This document shows positions 18,763 to 33,700 of a DNA stretch of 64,000 nt, piece by piece. The position numbers and the translations under genes were made by a program. A model generated the notes under the pieces. It was not told the DNA's origin. It did no database searches and was given only the letters and a program-made list of their open reading frames with translations. How positions within the stretch are numbered: position 1 is the stretch's first letter; each line of letters opens with the position of its first letter. Where the stretch lies: assembly GCF_963678635.1 (NCBI RefSeq), contig NC_087068.1:49743724-49807723 (forward strand), given 5' to 3'. The stretch comes from Symsagittifera roscoffensis (taxonomy: Eukaryota; Xenacoelomorpha; Acoela; Convolutidae).

Positions 18763-21700
18763 ATGGGAAATGCGTACGGGTATCCCTACTTCCACTATGG
18801 AAGCAGTCTGGATTTGGGAGAGACTATTGTTATGATGCAGATGATGAGGAACCAGGAGGAGCAGCAGGAGAGAGAGGAGCGTCGCTACAGGTGACCACTA
18901 ACCTCCTCATCAACCCTCCTCCCTCCTTCCCCCCCCCCCCCAAAAAAAAACTCACATACCCTCTTTTTTCAAACAGCCCTACCCACACCTCCTGAATCGC
19001 CCCCTGACCATCTAAAAAAATAATTAGACATACTTTTATATCAATATAATTTTCAGTCAAAAATTTGGAACGAAATTGGTTGACATAAAACTGCTCATTT
19101 TGACGTCGGAAATCAACTATTTGCATATTCAAGCAGCCAATAAATGTGTCAAAAATTCTAGTTAATAAAATACGCTATGATTTTGACCGATTAACTTGCT
19201 CAAGGCTACCGAATTTGGTTTTTACAGACATTTTGGTATTCATACATTTTGATATCTGCAATTAAATTAGTCGTAAGATTGAATCTTATCGGAAAAAAGC
19301 GGAGGTGAGGCCGAGACTTGTCTCTCCATAATTTTACCGCTTTTAACTAAACTTCGTACTTGACTTACACCTCGTGAAACTTTTTAGAACTACAATAATA
19401 TCACAGCGTCCAGCGAACAAAAGGCTGAAACACGAAACGGGAACTTTTAGGTTAACATAACATCAAAACATTGAAACATTAATTTTCGGCATAAAAAAAT
19501 TTTCGAATCATTACTAGCTCCGAAAGCCCTTTTAATAATCGGAAGCCTTAAGAATCTTTGAATAAAAATTTGCCATCGACGAAAAAGTTTAATTTTTTCC
19601 TCAATTCAGATACGCGGCAAAATTCGAGATTTTTAAGTTAATTCCGCGACCGAAAACTCAAAGTATGAAGAGGGCTTTAAGTTCGCGGACAAAACCTGGA
19701 AAAATGGTATTTCGGTAGCGATAGTCTTGTAATTAATTGTAATAATCTGCTAAATAGTCGCGGCATAGTCTGGAAATCAGCTGCAAACAAGAAGTTAGTC
19801 ACGATAAAATCTGGAAACCATTTGGTTTTTTCATAAAGTCGCGACACTGTAATTTAGTTGCGAAAATCTGATATCAGATAATATTAGTATAATTCACAAA
19901 GTATAATTCAAATGCAGTGAATTGAAGTGAATGCGCGAAAATAACCAAAGACGCTGTAATGTTTTCAAGGCGTATGGACCGAATGCCGAAAAAAGTTCAA
20001 CCATGGTTTTGCCGGAAAATTTAAAGCAATGGCTTATTTTCGATGTTCAATTTTTTTTTAATTTGAAGTTTTCAGCGCCAAAAAAAATTTTTTGACCATG
20101 AAAAAGTCTCTCAATCAGTGCGATATTATCATGGCCAAACGCTAAAAAATAATAATTTTGAACTTCAAAGACCAATTTTCTTTCAATGTAATTTGAACTA
20201 AATCAAAGAATGAAAAAGAAAGAAAGCTTTTTTTTGCAAAACTCATTATTTCAGAGACCAACAGAGACTATTGGAACAACAGCAACAGATGTATTATCAG
20301 CCCCCGCCCGATTATGGATACGACAGACATGGATACGACAGCCGAGGATACGACAGACGAGGATACGACAGAGGTGGATACGACAGATATGATGATGATG
20401 ATCGCCGGTAAGCGAGGCTCACCAGAAAACTATATTGCTAGGAGCACAGTTTTGTTTGTAGAAAGTTCAAGTTACAACCTTTCTTTTGTAAGCCAACAAT
20501 TGTTTTTAAAATCTTTACTTAATGCATTAAGGAGGAATTTTAACCGAATAATATGACACAGCCACGTTTTGAGATTTAAAAAATTTAAAAAGACTTTTTT
20601 CAAATGAAGATACAAATAAAAGTCAAAACAGTTGAGATTTTAAAAAATGCCTTTCTAGACTTTGCTAAGGCTCATGATTTTTCTCTTGATGTTTATATTT
20701 CATCCGATCTTTGCCAAACTGCCTTTATTTGAAATAGGATCTGCCCAGAAGTCAATCTTCTAGAATCTTCTGGTTCGCGAAAGTCACGATAAACCTCGGT
20801 ATTTTAGAAATGGCAAAGTTTGATCTCAACGGCCAAGCCTGTCGTAACGTTGCATGTTACGTAGCGCTGGCCATGCCTTCTCCAAGTTGGTCCGGAAGGT
20901 CGCGGCTAAAATTTTCGTTTCCGAATGTCTATAAAAGTATAGCGAGCGAAAGATCTAAAAAAATGAGTTAGTTTCAATCTCAGTTTTGTCAGTGTGGGAG
21001 AAGTTAGCTCTCGACTTGAATTGGAAAAACAGAACTAAACCATGAGATCTTATTATCAACTCAAAACCTTTACAACTTAATTTTGTGAGTTTTCTTTTTA
21101 AACCTTTTTTGATGACTTTGAACAATTTTTACTTTTGTTTTATCTATCTATATTGAAAATGAGTTCAAATTGATTCAATTGAACTATTGCAGCAAAGAAT
21201 TTCAATTTTGATGCGTTGTTTCTACTGAGTCTACAGAATTTGATTTTAGTTTCAAAAGTTGTTCAATATTTGCAAATACTCTTTAGATTTAGTTCTCACT
21301 AGAACTTTTAAAAACCGTCGAACTAAGTATTTTTTGTGAAAGAAGTCTGTTTGTTCCATAGTTTCGGAAACAATCAAGCAACCAAGGAACCGTCGGATTG
21401 TTTTTTGAGTAATAACCACTTTGCGACTTTGGCGACACAAAACGTTTACATTTGAACTTTCTGCTACTATAATTTTAGTTGCGAAAATATCTTCTTCATT
21501 TTTTTTAGCTATGCTGCATTTCGAAAGACTGATTGTCGCCACTTTGTGCAATTTACACCGTGGCTTTACTGCTAAGTTTTTGCTCATAAAGCAAATTCAA
21601 GTGCTGAGTTAGCGTTGATTCCAGGCTGATAAATTTGGCGATGATTTAGCAAACTTCTTAAGCCAAATAGCAAATTTGAATGCTTAACTAGCACTGATTA

Positions 21701-24700
21701 TGGATGAAAATTTAAGAGTGTTGCATCAATCTACAGTCCTTCTAGGAGAGCTGTTTACACCACATGGTAGGTCATTATGGGATGGTCTTACGATTCCTGA
21801 GCTCCTGTTGTATTAGAATAAGTTTACTGAAAAACTATACTTAATTCAATTGACTTGTTAACATTTTTGCAAAAAAAAGTGAAAACAAAAATCCACGCTT
21901 TATTGGTAATCTAAATTAACGAAGTCTAAATCAGGTTAGTGCTTTAATAGTTTTCGATCTTATTTGCAAGCTGTGGTCAAAGATCATTAGATGTATGATA
22001 TAAATAAGCATGAAAGTTAAGCCTGCAGTAAGAAAAAAGTATTATCAAAAGGTCGCACTGATTGTTTGCTGACAGAAAATGAGCGTCTCAGCGCTAATTT
22101 ACCGCAGAAGAAAACAATCCCGCGCTAAAGCAACCAGACTGCTCGTATCAGGGCGAAGCCCTGAATGTTCCGACTGCCGCTTAAGGTTTATGGAGCAGTA
22201 GTAACATAGAAAAATTAAAGGTAAAAAAAATAAAACGAAAAAAAATTTCTAAACTTTGATTTTTTTTGTGAAATCATCCCCCCACATGCCATATAGAGTA
22301 CAAAAGAATTGATTTCGCTATTGTAACAAATCAATTACGGCAAATAAGCTTCGTTCAACCAATTAAGAACGACTTCTAAGACGGATTAAATCTCCGCTTA
22401 CTCGTTAATAATGCGAAATATGTCACGCGTTAATTGTCCCAAATTGGCCAAAATGGCAAACTTTAAACCCCATAAAATTACAAAAAAAGATCATAGGTGA
22501 AATATCTTCTCAAATTTGAGCTCATGACAACAAAACCTTTCGAATGATATTAGAAAAATCCTTCAAAAATGGCTAGTTAAAAAGTCGAAATTTGTCTGAA
22601 GAAAACAAAACCCACCCCAAGCACAAATATTACGTTACTTTCGTAGCGAAAGTCGGAAAAATAACTCATCGCTTAAAGTTGCTGAAAATGATTTGTACCC
22701 TAACTTTTGATGGCATAAGAAAAATTACCGATATTTCTGTAATGAAACGGCATCAACCATTACTGTTTGTTTTTTAAACTTAGTTGACAATTGTACAAAG
22801 GACATCAAAACCATTTTCGTTAATCGTGCATGACTTGAACGATTTCTGAGTGCACTTTCTGTGAGTTTCCAGGATGTGTTAATGGCCTTGATTACACAAA
22901 AAACTCAGAAAATAGTTAGACATTTTTAAAAGTTTTTCTTGGAGTTTTTCTACATACTTTCTAACCGAGAACAAAAAAAATTGACGGCTAAACTTTTGCT
23001 AGTTTGATCAAATTGAATGTTCTTTTTTAATACACGTAATCTAAAAATTTTTTAAAAAAATTATTCTGTATTCTAAAAATTTATTTGTATGTTCTGGAAC
23101 GATTTTTTTTGATGATGAGTTTCTGTTATAATTTTTAGTTTCACACAATTTGCTGAGCTCAGTTTGCTTGCATCAATCATGTTGAAATTTATCTATCCTT
23201 TAGCAATTCCGCATTGCCAAAACTCGAAAAAACAGTTGAGTAATGAACTTTTTTATTCATCAAAATATGAAATTTCATGACTATTAAATCGATTGCCTTT
23301 CATACTTGAGTTACCCGAAAATCAATTTAATTGTTCGCTACCCGCATCCAGTTTTATGCGTTAGTAAACAATTATATTACCAATTTAGTTTCAGTCTTAC
23401 TAAAATTGAGAAAACAATCGATTTTAATCAATTAATAATCGATTATAATCTCTCTTTTTGAAATCAAGTTATAAATAATTGTAATCCATTCTAATCAATT
23501 AAATTCGATTCTTTTTTTGTCGATTTTTCAATACATTATAATCAATTATAATTGATTATAATCCATCATTTTCATTCAATTTTCTAATTCATTAGTTTTG
23601 CACAAAAATCCATTATAATCGATTATATTTGATTAAAATTTTTTGTTTGTCCATTTTTTCTTCGAAGTTGCATCTAAATGGCTTATATTTTATGCTTTTT
23701 GTAGACGTTGATTTCTTTGAAAAATGAGAAAAATTTTTTAAAAAGTTTTCCAATCATTTCAAAAATATAAGTTTTTTTTTCATTTCTTCCCCATTAAAAT
23801 TGTTTTGTGATGCAGATTTTAAGCTTTTCTAGCCACCAAAATATCAGAAAATTGATTAAATTTCTTGAGTGATTCGGAAGATTTATTTTTCATCTACCGT
23901 GGGAACCTTTCCACTAATATGGAAAGATCTCTATGAAACTTTTGTATCATGTAAAATTTTGTGTTCTCATGAGCGATTTTTTTATTGACAAAAAAACCCA
24001 TAAAATATATTTCGTATGCAACTTTGGATTGACAACATTTTGGCAAAATAAGAGATTATAATCAATTATAATCAATTATAATTGATTTCAAGGGTTTTTT
24101 GTGAGAACTATAATTAATTATAATCGATTATAAGAGATTATAATCTCTTGGAAAATATCACGATTATAATCAGTTATAAATCAATTAAACACCTAATTTT
24201 GGTAATTTTAATCAATTATAATTGTCAAAAAATTACCATAATAACCCGTTATAATCGATTACTTACGTCTAATTTTGGATGCGGGTAAGTACTTTATAAA
24301 TGCTAAAAAAGATTGCTAAAAATTATATACAGATCATTAACAGACTATATGCAGACTAAATATAAATTAAATACAGATTTTTTTGGCTTTCTCACCTTTT
24401 GACTAATACGAGTAAAACAAGAACGGAAGGTATGCTTTTCAGATGGTTTTCAGTGCTTATTTGGAAAACAGAAAATATATGGAGACAATGTGCTCGATTT
24501 GCCTAAAATTCTTCCACACATTCCTGGTTTCTTTTTTCTTGTGCACGATTCCAAAACGTTCTGTGCTACTTACCCGCATCCAGTTTCAAGCGTTAATAAA
24601 CGATTATATTACGATTTTAGTACCAGTCTCACTAAAATTGAGAAACAATCGATTTTAATCAATTAATAATCAATTATAATCTCTTTTTTTTCCAAATCAA

Positions 24701-27700
24701 ATTATAATTAATTATAATCCATTATAATTGATTATTTATTCGTCTATTTTTCGATACAATTATAATCGATTATAATAGATTATAAACCATTATTTTTATT
24801 CAAAATTCTATTTCGTTAGTTTTGCACAAAAATCCATTATAATCGATTATAATTGATTATAATCCCTTTTGTTTGTTCATCTTTGTCTTCGAAGTTGCAT
24901 CTAAATTGCTTATATTTTATGCTTTTTGTGGACGTTGGTTCCTATGAAAAATTAGAGAAATTTTTTCAAAAATTTCCAAATAATTTATAAGTTATTTTTT
25001 CCATTTCTTCCCCATTAGAGTTGTTTTGTGATGCATATTTTAAGCTTTTATAAACACAAAAACATCAGTAAACTGATTTAGTTTCATGATTGATTCGGAA
25101 ATAATATGTTTCATCTACCGCGAGAACCTTTCCAGTCATATGAAATGATCCCTGTGAAACTTTTGTTTCGTGGTAAAACTTTGTGTTCAGATGAACCAAA
25201 GTGTTCAAGAGATCTCTCTTTTAGAGGTTTTCCTATTGACACAAAAATAATAACCCATAAGATACAATTCGAAAATAGGAAAATTCCGGCAAAATAACAG
25301 ATTATAATCGATTATAATTGATTTTAAGGGTTTTTAGTAAGAACTATAATCAATTATAATCGACTATAAGAGATTATAATCTCTTGGAAAATATCACGAT
25401 TATAATCAATTATAAATCCCTTAAGGACCTAATTTTGGTAATTATAATCGATTATAATTGTCAAAAAATCCTCATAATAATCCGTTATAATCGATTATTT
25501 ACGCCTAAACTTGGATGCTGGTAGTAACCAGTTTTTCTGTTCATTTGGAACATACATTGGACAAATGGTGCACTAAAAGAACTTTTAGTTCCAAGAATTT
25601 GAACTTTGAATTTTTGAAATGGTGCACACATTACACAAGTCAAGGTACAGATTGTTTAACGAGCAGGTCAACAGTTGACCTTGCAATGAATACATAGATA
25701 ATTAGCTAGATAACGCAAAATAATGCATTAGTGGATTGATATAGTTTTAAACTATGTGTCAGGTAATACTCTCTGGCGACCTACTGAAGTCAAAGCAGAA
25801 ATCATTTTTCCTAAGCTGATCTTTTCGAAAATCACAAAAACTATGAAACTATAAGGGTTGTTCACAAAAAAAAACAAGGTTTAAAAAATGGGATATGGGT
25901 ATAGTCATCACTATGGTCATCATGGTCATCATGGTCACCATGGGTACTATGACGACTATTATGGACATCATGGCCATCATGGGCATCATGGACACCATCA
26001 TCATCATCACGGTCATGGCTATGGGTATGAATGATGATTATAAAGACCAAACCGCAGTTTATAGCTTATGAAACAACGCATTTTTTTTTCATTTCGTCTG
26101 ATTATTAAATGAAATTTATCCCAAAGTTTGACTGTCCTACTTTTTATAATTTTTTATCTAAATTACGCCAGCTTATGAAACGCAATAACCTCCTTCAAAT
26201 CAAAATAATGAATCATAATATTTTAACAGAAAAATCAAACAAATGATCTCCATCAATTGTTTTCAACAATCGTTTAATGCGAAAAGTGATCTGTTGATAT
26301 TTATATTTATGCTTACAATTAAAAAAAAATTATTGAATATTACAATACCATTGCTATGACCACTATGGCCATCACGGTTATTACGATGACTATTATCCTT
26401 ATGATCGGCGAAGCTATGGATATGGGTAGGAACTACAAGTCTTAATTTCAAGCTGTAATGTTTTTTGAAGATTTTACAAAATTCAGAAGAAAACTTGATA
26501 AAGATAACTTTTTTAAGAGATTATTTCGAAAACGTACATTAGAGTTGAAACGGTAAAAAATATTGTCCGTGGAGTTGTTTTTGTTTCTTTGATTCGACCC
26601 ATTTAGCACTAACAAATGGTTTTTGACGCTAATATTTATGGTTTACTGAGCGTAATTGAAAACGCTTCATAAAATGAGGTCTACTTTTTCTGAAACTAGA
26701 ACCTGTAAAAAGGTAGAAAGCCTTACATAAAAAAATTTTGAAGCAAAACTTGATCAGAACTCAAATAATTGAGCACATAATTTGTTTTGATTTTGATCTG
26801 TCTTTGAGTTGCGTTGTATAACTTTGAATAAAAATTATACCTGAAATCAACCAGAAAAACAAATTTGACATAGGAAAAAAGCGGTATGTTGATGTTCTAT
26901 CCATAATTCTTATAACCAGAGAAGTTTTCTTAATTTTCCGGGAGAGTTACTGAAGTATCTTAAGGTTACTTCTAACGACTAGACACTAAGTAAATCGGGT
27001 TAAGTTCCAATTGCAAGTCTTGGAGGTTTGTAAAAAAAATGGTAGCCATCAATGAATTAGCGAGTTACAATACTTGATATCTCCCTTTCCGCCTACTGGG
27101 ATGGGGGGTTGTTTGGGTCTGATAAAATTGATAAAATAACAACGAGGGATAACATGGGATGCCCCCAGGAATGTGGGGTTGTGGAATGTGTGTGGGGGAG
27201 AAGTTTTTCCACCAAGTTTATCCCTTGCTTCGAATCCGAAATCAATCCGTAAATTTAAAATAAATCCTTCTAATTTGAAAAAAAAATCTAAACTGTAAAA
27301 ACGAATGTTCTGATACTAAATAAGATTCTCATAAAAAATGATTTTTTATTGCTTATTCATTGCTAATTTTTTTGTTTTCCAGCGCTAAATCATCGATAAA
27401 TCATAGCTATTTTATCTATGTTTATCAAGAAAATCCGCTCATTGAACAGTGCATGAAATAACACGGAATCATTCATGAAAAATTTATTAGATCTGGATTA
27501 AAAACTTTTTATCGAAAAGTTTTACCTGAAACTCAAACCGGGACCTCAGTTGCGTAATTTGATCTAATAAAACTAAATCCCGTTCAGCAATAGACTTAGC
27601 AATACATTTTTAAACCCTAAATATATCATTCTGAACTTAGAACAGTGTGGAGGGCAGGAGTTTTTACAAAAAAATATCTGAAAGGTGAAATTCTCTATCG

Positions 27701-30700
27701 CCTTGAATTTGTTTCAAATTTCTATGATATATATTTTTTCTTCAAAAACTGTAGTTGACCATGAGAGAAGCAGTCTTGTTGAAATTTACAATGCAGTATT
27801 TAAGAAGGCATGTGTGTTCTTATACCAAGGCGAACCTCTGAATGATTCCTGTGCCCCTTAAATTTGAAGAAAAAGACTTTAATTTAAAAAGTCGATAAAA
27901 CAAACGCATTGAAGAAGAATGCGTTTTTTTTTCGTTTAAGCCTTCTTTTTGTCCTCCCTCACAATGTAAAACACAAAGAAAGGTAATTAGCGTCAATATG
28001 ACCAAAAAAATGACCTCATTTCACTTTTCAATGATATCATGGCCGCTTACGCGTGTTATAAGACCGCAAAATGTTCTCTTAGCTTACCAACTTATCAAGT
28101 TTGAAAACCTGATTGATGTATCAAGAAAATTGATAGCATTTGATCAAACATATAATTTTGAGCTGAAGAAGGCTGTCGAAAAAACTTGCGGGTTCTTCAT
28201 TTTTCAAACTTCATCAGGGACGATTTTTTTAATGAAAATTAATTCAGTGCTTCCATAAGAGTACGTTATAAACAGTTCGTATATGAAAAACAACTCTGAC
28301 AAACAGTCTCTTGTAAAGGTTTCAATAACAAAAACCTTGAAGGATATTTCAATTTTGTATTTGAAAATTATCATATCAAAATCATATGAAATGAGGTTTT
28401 CATAAAAAGATTTGAAAATGTCTACAAAAAAATTATTTGGCAATTTTTAATTTGGAACTCAATTCGAATTTTATTTCGAATTTTTTCTAAATTCAACTCA
28501 GTTTTTAATACAAGTTTTAAGAAACTATTTGAGAAACCTCACAAAAAGATATTTCACTGCCAATTTTTAACTCGAAGCTTTGAATGTAGTATACATTTTA
28601 TATAAAGTGGTAATCTTTCAAAAAAAGCTCTTTGATCTACTACTCATATATTATACTCTTCTTCATAGTTGTTGCGATGTGCTGACCTTTACCTTGTTTT
28701 TTTGTAAGGGCTTAAATTTCAATTAATTTTTTCTCAATATCAACTGGATCAAGTCCCATCGCAGCTAAGAAATCTTGTACACTTTTGATTCTAAAACGAA
28801 AGCTGCATCTGATGCCCAGAAATTTTTAAAATCCCAGTTTTTATATGGCTTTAGTGAACATTCACATGCATGTGGCTGTCAGTGGGTTCGCTATAAGAGG
28901 TCGTAAACTTCCTTCTACAATTTTGATGTTTAAATTCAAGAAAAAGAACCTCTTAGAAGCAATCTTCGTTAAACTTCTAACTAGTAACTATTTGAAATTG
29001 TCCTAGTAACAGGACCATGGCCCACTGCAGCAAGGATATCTTTGCACTATTACAATTTTGAAGCAAAACTTCAGCTGATAAAATGATTTTTCACATTGTG
29101 AGAGCAACGTTTTTTGCTATTCACGTAATTTGAGATCTCATATGGCTTGAATGATCTTTAAGATAGACATGGATGTCAGTTGGTTTGCTATAGACCGTTG
29201 AGGTGAACTCCCTCTCTACGATTTTTAATTAAGACTAGACGGATAGCACTAGACTGATAAAAGCTACAACACTTTTTCTATTCCATTTATATCCTATCTA
29301 TTCACAGATTCTTTTACTGTGATTTTTTTACTGTGATTTGATGGCATTTGAGATGGCTTTAAAAATTAATAAAACTGGCGGTTTCTTTTCATTGCGCTTT
29401 TTCATATCTGATTGAACGGCACGAATTTCCTCTTTGTTGTTGAAAGAAGGAAACATGTGTAATTTGTCTGAGCGCAAACCCCCTCTACAATTGAAAAATC
29501 TGTTATTGCATGTGGCCTGAACAAGCTTTCAGATACATGTGCCTTTGCTTCTACGATTTTGATTGAAACTGGAAGCAACAACTTCAAAAACCTTAAATGA
29601 TGCTACCAGTCTGATTCGAAAGTCAACAGGAAGAGCTCACGACAGCAGTTAATTGCGAACCAGCTGACAGCCACATGTATCGTTCATTTCATATGAGATG
29701 AGGGAGTTTGGGAAACTCAAAGTGGTGTGCGCTCAATGTTTTGGACAAGTTTCCTTCTATCAACAACAAAGCCGTCCAATCAACTATGAGAAAGCGCAAG
29801 AAAAAACAGCCCAATTACGGTGTCTTAGCGCCCTGATGTGGAACGAATTGAAAATTTTTCAAAAATATAGATGATGCTGACAGTTTAAATCGAAACCACA
29901 GAATAGAAGATACGACAACCCTTGCCAAAACTTTCCCTAGCTGCTAGAGGATATGCTAGAAAAGTATCAATTAAATTTCAACACTTAGAAGGGAACAATG
30001 TAAAAGACATATGAATAGTCTTGTTTCGATATCTTTTTGATCTGTGAGATCACCCAAAGTAGTAGACCAGAGATACTTTTTTTGTAACATTACCACTCTA
30101 TATTGAACTACAAGTCATATACTTTGTTTATTTATCGCACACCAAAAATGTTTGTGGCCATGACGTATTGGTCACTGCCTTTTTTTTAAATGGCTGGCTT
30201 CGTAGCTCACATTTGAAGGCACGACTAGAAATTCCTTGGCTAAATAAATGAAAAAATTGACCCTTTTTAATTTTCTATAACATGCACAGCATCTAGATTC
30301 TTAAAATTGACGATTGTGTTGGCTCTGTAAGTTTTCCATATGAAGTCATGGGAGTTTGGTAGCCCTGACACGTATAACTTTAGTTCATCGAAATAAACTT
30401 AAGGCTGATGTGCGTTTTCAATGTGTATTCAGTGGATTCCGTAGTCAAATATTGTTTATTCTAAAGCAACTACACCCCCCCCCCCCTTAAGTCAGAGGTC
30501 AGTACAAAGTGCCAAAGTGCATGTGGCTCACCTAAACAAAAACAAATTTTGATTTCTTTAGTAACAGTAACACTAACTTAAAATCATCAAAATGATGACC
30601 GCAAAACAAATGTTTTTTTTTCTGGTGGGAGCACCGGTAGAAGATCACAAACATTGAATTATAAAAATAGTAGTAAAAGTTATGGATTTGAATTCACTAA

Positions 30701-33700
30701 AATTCACAAAAGTCACAGCCAGGAGTCAAATTTTTGAACAAAAAAAACAGGCAATGTATTTTGCAAGACTACAATGTGTTTTGCTAGGATACATGTTTTA
30801 CAATCGATTAAACAAAAATTTGAAAAAATAGCAGCAACTTTTTTCTAATTGATTTATTTTTGTATTTTTGTTGTTGTATCCTTTAGATGTTATCGATCTG
30901 TTGATTCTTTTCCTCTTTTCCACCCCCCCCCCCCCCACACACACACACACACACAATTCAATATTTTCATTTTCTTAGTTGCTTTACATGCTATTTCAGC
31001 TGCACGTCGTTATGATCTAGAGTATTAAAAACAAATTTGTTCACTATAGCTAGTTTGTTCATCATGCCAAAGTTCAATGCATTATGGCAACGTTAAAATG
31101 GTTTTTCAAAATGGATTTTCAAATAAGAGGGGAAAGTGGAAAAGAGCCGATCTGTTGTGTGTTTCAGAGGGTATTACGATGACGACTATGACTACGACTA
31201 TGGACGGGGACGTCGCTATGACTCTTATGACTATGACTATGACGACGACAGATACAGACGAACTAGGACCAGATCACTACCCGCTACTTCATACGACAGG
31301 CCGAGAGATAGGTACGTATTTAAATTAACTGATATTGAAAGGTTATACTTCTTAATTCTTAAACACGCCGAAAAATATGTAGACTCTTTTCAAGGAAGTT
31401 TAGCCTCTTAAATTATTGAAAATTTATTTGTGCATTGTTGCCATAAGAATTTTTTCTCAATCACGCTTAAAAGTATGTACCCATTTTAAACAGCTGAGCC
31501 TCCTAAATTTTTGAAAATATATAGGTATTGGTGCCTATATATTTATATAAAATTTAAATAAAATTTTTGCTGAAAATAATTGAGGAAAGATAAAAAAGAC
31601 TCAAAAAGTTCCAAATTCAGTACTTTTTTCAAAAAAAACGAGATGCTTACTGTTGAAAAAAAAACAGTACACAAAAAAAACTTGGTTGATCATTACCAGT
31701 TTTCACACGTATTGGATTTTTGTTACAAGCCCGGGTTGACAAAAAATGCTTGTCATACAGTTTTTTTTATCTTGAAACGATGCTTATCATAATACTTCAT
31801 ACAATTTGAAATGCCAAAATCAATTTTATGAAGTAAGCAAAGTAAGCTTTTTTCCATACTACGAAATTTTAAAGCAAACATTTGTTCTATTGAGTTAAGT
31901 TTAAATCTTTGGTCGGTGTCTTTTTATTCCCAAATTTGTATGAAAATAGCATGCTAAGCATTTTTTATATACTGCGAAAAAGGATTATGAGCAGTTTTTC
32001 TATACTATGAAATTGTATGACAAACATTTTTTCCATACTATGAAATAGTAGGCTAAAATTTTTTTCCTACTATGATATTGTATGATAAACATTTTTTTTC
32101 CTACTATGATATTGTATGATAAACATTTTTTTCCTGCTATGAAATTGTATGACAAGCATTTCTTCAATTTATGTAATTGTATGACAAGCATTTCCTCCTA
32201 TTATGAAATTGTATGACGAGCGTTTTTTCAGACTATGAAACTGTATGATAAACATTTTTTTCAATTTATGATACTGTATGATAAGCATTTTTTTCTTATT
32301 ATGGTATTCTATAATAAACGTTTTTTCATTCTATGATATTGTATGATAAACAAAATTTCCTACTATGATATGTTACGATAAGCCTTTTTTCCCTACTATG
32401 TTTTTGTATACTAAGCTTTTTTTCCTACTATGAAATTGTATGACGAGCGTTTTTTTCGTACTATGAAACTGTATGATAAACGTTTTTTCATTTCATGATA
32501 TTGTATGATAAGCATTTTTTGCCTACTATGATATTGTACGATAAGCCTTTTTTCGCTACCATGTTATTGTATGTTGAGCATTTTTTCCTATTATAAAATT
32601 GTATGATGAGCGTTTTTTCATATTATGCAACTGTATGATAAACATTTTTTCATTCTATGGTATTGTATGATGAGGTTTTTTCATACAATGTACTGTATGA
32701 TAAGCATTTTTTTCCTATTATGGTATTCTATAATAAACGTATTCTATGGTATTATGGTATTCTTTATTACCTATTATGGTATTCTATATTCTATGGTATT
32801 CTATAAATCTAATTTTTTCATTCTATGTTATTGTATGACAAGCAACTTTTCCTACTATGATATTGTACGATAAGCCTTTTTTCCCTGCTATGTTATTGTA
32901 TGTTAAGCATTTTTTCCTATTATGAAATTGTATGATGAGCGTTTTTTCAGACTATGAAACTGTATGATAAACATTTTTTTCAATTTATGATACTGTATGA
33001 TAAGCATTTTTTTCTTATTATGGTATTCTATAATAAACGTTTTTTCATTCTATGATATTGTATGATAAACAAAATTTCCTACTATGATATGTTACGATAA
33101 GCCTTTTTTCCCTACTATGTTTTTGTATACTAAGCTTTTTTTCCTACTATGAAATTGTATGACGAGCGTTTTTTTCGTACTATGAAACTGTATGATAAAC
33201 GTTTTTTCATTTCATGATATTGTATGATAAGCATTTTTTGCCTACTATGATATTGTACGATAAGCCTTTTTTCGCTACCATGTTATTGTATGTTGAGCAT
33301 TTTTTCCTATTATAAAATTGTATGATGAGCGTTTTTTCATATTATGCAACTGTATGATAAACATTTTTTCATTCTATGGTATTGTATGATGAGCTTTTTT
33401 CCTAATATGAAAGTGTTTGATAGGCATTTTCCCTTTTTTTGAAATTTTATGATAAGCATTTTTTCCATACTGTAAAATTGTATGAAAGGCATTTTTTCCA
33501 TGGAAAGCTGCTTTTTGCATTGAAGCATGGCAAGTAGCTAAGAGACAAGTAGACTTAAGAACCACCCATGAAGCGTGCCATCTCTGAACAACGGAGAAAA
33601 AAGAAAAAACATTAGGAGGTTGGGAAAAAAATACCCACGTTTTTTGATTTGATGACTTTTGAAACATTTATTTTTCTATAACAAAATACAATTTTCATAC

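Noticed and set aside
22137..22185. tRNA-like hairpin gene
   Set aside because: The TCAGGGC-GAA-GCCCTGA hairpin lacks a cloverleaf and A/B boxes, and it recurs as the end of a repeat family.
32000..32873. Short frames with MLVIQL or MVFYKSNFF-like residues
   Set aside because: They are translations of the ~40-bp satellite inside the TIR element and repeat with it.
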